From Helicobacteraceae bacterium (GTDB lineage: Bacteria; Campylobacterota; Campylobacteria; Campylobacterales; SZUA-545): a DNA stretch of 16,790 bases. Below the pieces are notes generated by a model. That model made no database searches. It saw only the letters and a program-made list of their open reading frames with translations, and had not been told where the DNA came from. The position numbers and the translations under genes are program-made. How positions within the stretch are numbered: the stretch's first letter is position 1; each line of letters begins with the position of its first letter. The DNA lies in the NCBI GenBank assembly GCA_031276985.1, contig JAISMA010000108.1, positions 1 through 16,790 on the forward strand. The letters are read 5' to 3'. This document shows, piece by piece, positions 15,394 through 16,790 of the stretch.

Positions 15394-15714
15394 ATGAAAT
15401 CGCTCTTTTTGATTTTAATTTTAGCTTGCGCCCTCTTTTGCGCGGACACAAAGGATATTTTTTTCGGCGAAGTCGATCGCGGAACGCTTCGCGGCGAAAG
15501 GGTTAGCGTGTCTGGTTTTGTCGACGCGACTGGTTGCGAAAGCGCGCCGTGCAAAGTCATGGCTTACCGCTGGTTTGGCTCGACTAAGGTTCTTTTTATA
15601 TTGAGTTTTCCCGATAGATTCGCGCCGTTTGTCAAGCGCAAACGGGTTTTAGATCCCATTCGCGCAAGTTGCGTGATGATAAGCGATTTCGAGTATTCGG
15701 AGTGCTACATTTAG
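15394..15714 (+). CDS. small exported cysteine-containing protein
   Basis: The 106-residue product starts with a short signal sequence (MKSLFLILILACALFCAD). It may be cut by signal peptidase I after LFCA, or be lipidated at Cys12 in ILAC, a marginal lipobox. The mature part begins with a compact beta-like stretch (GERVSVSGFVDATGC) and has cysteines at 48, 53, 93 and 104 that could form two disulfides. The pattern could fit a small beta-barrel fold, but I recognise no family. There is no Shine-Dalgarno sequence. The start is chosen because it places the signal peptide correctly. It is divergent from the propeller gene and 53 bases ahead of murA. Confidence 0.7.
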   Translation: MKSLFLILILACALFCADTKDIFFGEVDRGTLRGERVSVSGFVDATGCESAPCKVMAYRWFGSTKVLFILSFPDRFAPFVKRKRVLDPIRASCVMISDFEYSECYI

Positions 15715-15767
15715 CGCCGTAGCAATCTTTTGGCACAATCAGCCGCAAGTTTATCTAAGGACACGCT

Positions 15768-16790
15768 ATGGACTCTCTTGAAATCGCGGGCGGCAAAACA
15801 TTAAGCGGCAGATTGGTCGTTTCGGGCGCAAAAAACGCCGCGCTTCCAATTTTAGCCGCGACGATTTTGTCAAAAAACCCCGTTAAAATCGCCAATCTGC
15901 CCGACGTCGCCGATATACGCACCTTTCTGAAGTTGCTGGAACTGCTTGGCGGCGAATACGTTAAAGAGGGCGAGGGTTTTACGATTGATTCAAGCAAAAT
16001 CGCCCGCGTCGTCGCCACTTACGACATAGTAAAAACGATGAGAGCGTCGATTCTCGTTTTGGGACCTCTGCTGGCGCGTTACGGCGAATGCCGCGTTTCG
16101 CTTCCGGGCGGTTGCGCGATTGGGCAAAGACCCGTCGATTTGCATTTGAAAGCTATGGAAAAAATGGGCGCGAAGATCGCGATCGAGGAGGGTTACATTC
16201 ACGCGATCGCGCCAAACGGGTTAAAGGGCGCGACGATCGTTTTCGACAAAATCACCGTTACGGGCAGCGAAAACGCGATTATGGCGGCGGCGCTGGCAAA
16301 CGGCAAAAGCGAGATCGTCAATTGCGCGAAAGAGCCCGAAGTCGTTCAGTTGTGCGAAACGCTGGCGCTTGGCGGCGTTAAGATAAACGGCGTCGGCGCG
16401 GACGCGCTTGAAATCGAGGGAACAAACGGCGCGGCGTTAAATATCCCGCCGATTCGCGTCGTAGCCGATCGCATAGAAGCCGGCACCTATCTTTGCGCGG
16501 CGGCAATCACAAACGGAAGCCTGACTTTGGAGCGCGTCGAGCCGCGTCATCTTACGGCGGTTACGGACAAGTTGCGCGAAATGGGATTTGCGATTGAGTT
16601 TGGCGCGGATACGATCGCGATCAAACCTGCGGCGAGCGTCCGTCCCGTAGAGATCGCCACCGCCGAATATCCGGGCTTTCCGACCGATATGCAAGCGCAG
16701 TTAATGGCTCTGGCTACGCAAGCCGAAGGAAGTAGCGTGATCGAGGAGAGGCTGTTTGAAAATCGTTTTATGCACGTGGGCGAGCTTGCG
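15768..16790 (+). CDS. murA: UDP-N-acetylglucosamine 1-carboxyvinyltransferase MurA, 3' end cut by the window
   Basis: MurA joins enolpyruvate from PEP to UDP-GlcNAc, the first committed step of peptidoglycan synthesis, in the cytoplasm. The frame is open for 341 codons to the window edge; full-length MurA is about 420. The substrate-binding SGAKNAALP motif gives Lys22. The flexible loop PGGCAIGQRPVDLHL carries the catalytic cysteine at 116, so a fosfomycin-sensitive enzyme is expected (an Asp here gives resistance in some species). Asp307 in EYPGFPTDMQAQ matches the catalytic aspartate. AAGGA lies 6 bases ahead of the ATG, a good ribosome site. It follows the small exported-protein gene by 53 bases on the same strand. 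Confidence 0.97.
   Translation, partial: MDSLEIAGGKTLSGRLVVSGAKNAALPILAATILSKNPVKIANLPDVADIRTFLKLLELLGGEYVKEGEGFTIDSSKIARVVATYDIVKTMRASILVLGPLLARYGECRVSLPGGCAIGQRPVDLHLKAMEKMGAKIAIEEGYIHAIAPNGLKGATIVFDKITVTGSENAIMAAALANGKSEIVNCAKEPEVVQLCETLALGGVKINGVGADALEIEGTNGAALNIPPIRVVADRIEAGTYLCAAAITNGSLTLERVEPRHLTAVTDKLREMGFAIEFGADTIAIKPAASVRPVEIATAEYPGFPTDMQAQLMALATQAEGSSVIEERLFENRFMHVGELA

Noticed and set aside
15731..15748. sigma-54-like TTGGCAC before murA
   Set aside because: The spacing from GG to the downstream GC is one base too long and the -12 part is poor.

Overview
The window looks like a chromosome segment from a member of Campylobacterota (Epsilonproteobacteria), probably an uncultured lineage. 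The main evidence is a secA gene followed at once by a single LolC/LolE-type permease gene. As I recall, the same pair occurs in Helicobacter pylori and Campylobacter jejuni. Signal peptides of the 'SLFA' type and extended -10 promoters without clear -35 boxes agree with this. The coding sequence is rich in GATCGC/CGATCG words. No tRNA, rRNA, CRISPR array or intact insertion sequence was seen.

Layout. Positions 1-685 hold no convincing intact gene: an open frame running off the left edge, a short frame split by an in-frame stop, inverted repeats, and two degenerate copies of a GTCATTCCC-type repeat. A small four- to five-helix membrane protein follows on the minus strand (686-1168), then a 465-base gap. 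A 2044-residue exported protein (1634-7768) dominates the window. It has two N-terminal repeats, a middle secreted-protein region, a DUF11-like module, two GON-like or fibrinogen-like modules and an MshQ-like C-terminal region. Next is about 820 bases of dispersed-repeat mosaic (7769-8592). A near-consensus promoter then opens a structured leader with a 27-codon ORF and a terminator-like hairpin, ahead of a periplasmic TPR protein (8811-9254).

The rest is compact housekeeping sequence. Reading leftwards on the minus strand from 15368 are a cytoplasmic beta-propeller plus alpha-solenoid protein, secA, and the lipoprotein-release permease gene, the last two only 6 bases apart. Divergent from them are a small cysteine-containing exported protein (15394-15714) and the first 341 codons of murA (15768 to the window end). 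These genes serve the envelope: Sec export, lipoprotein sorting and peptidoglycan precursor synthesis.

The most interesting items are the propeller-solenoid protein upstream of secA, the giant modular surface protein, the structured leader before the TPR gene, and the repeat mosaic with dRS3-like units. None of these amounts to a proven new system.
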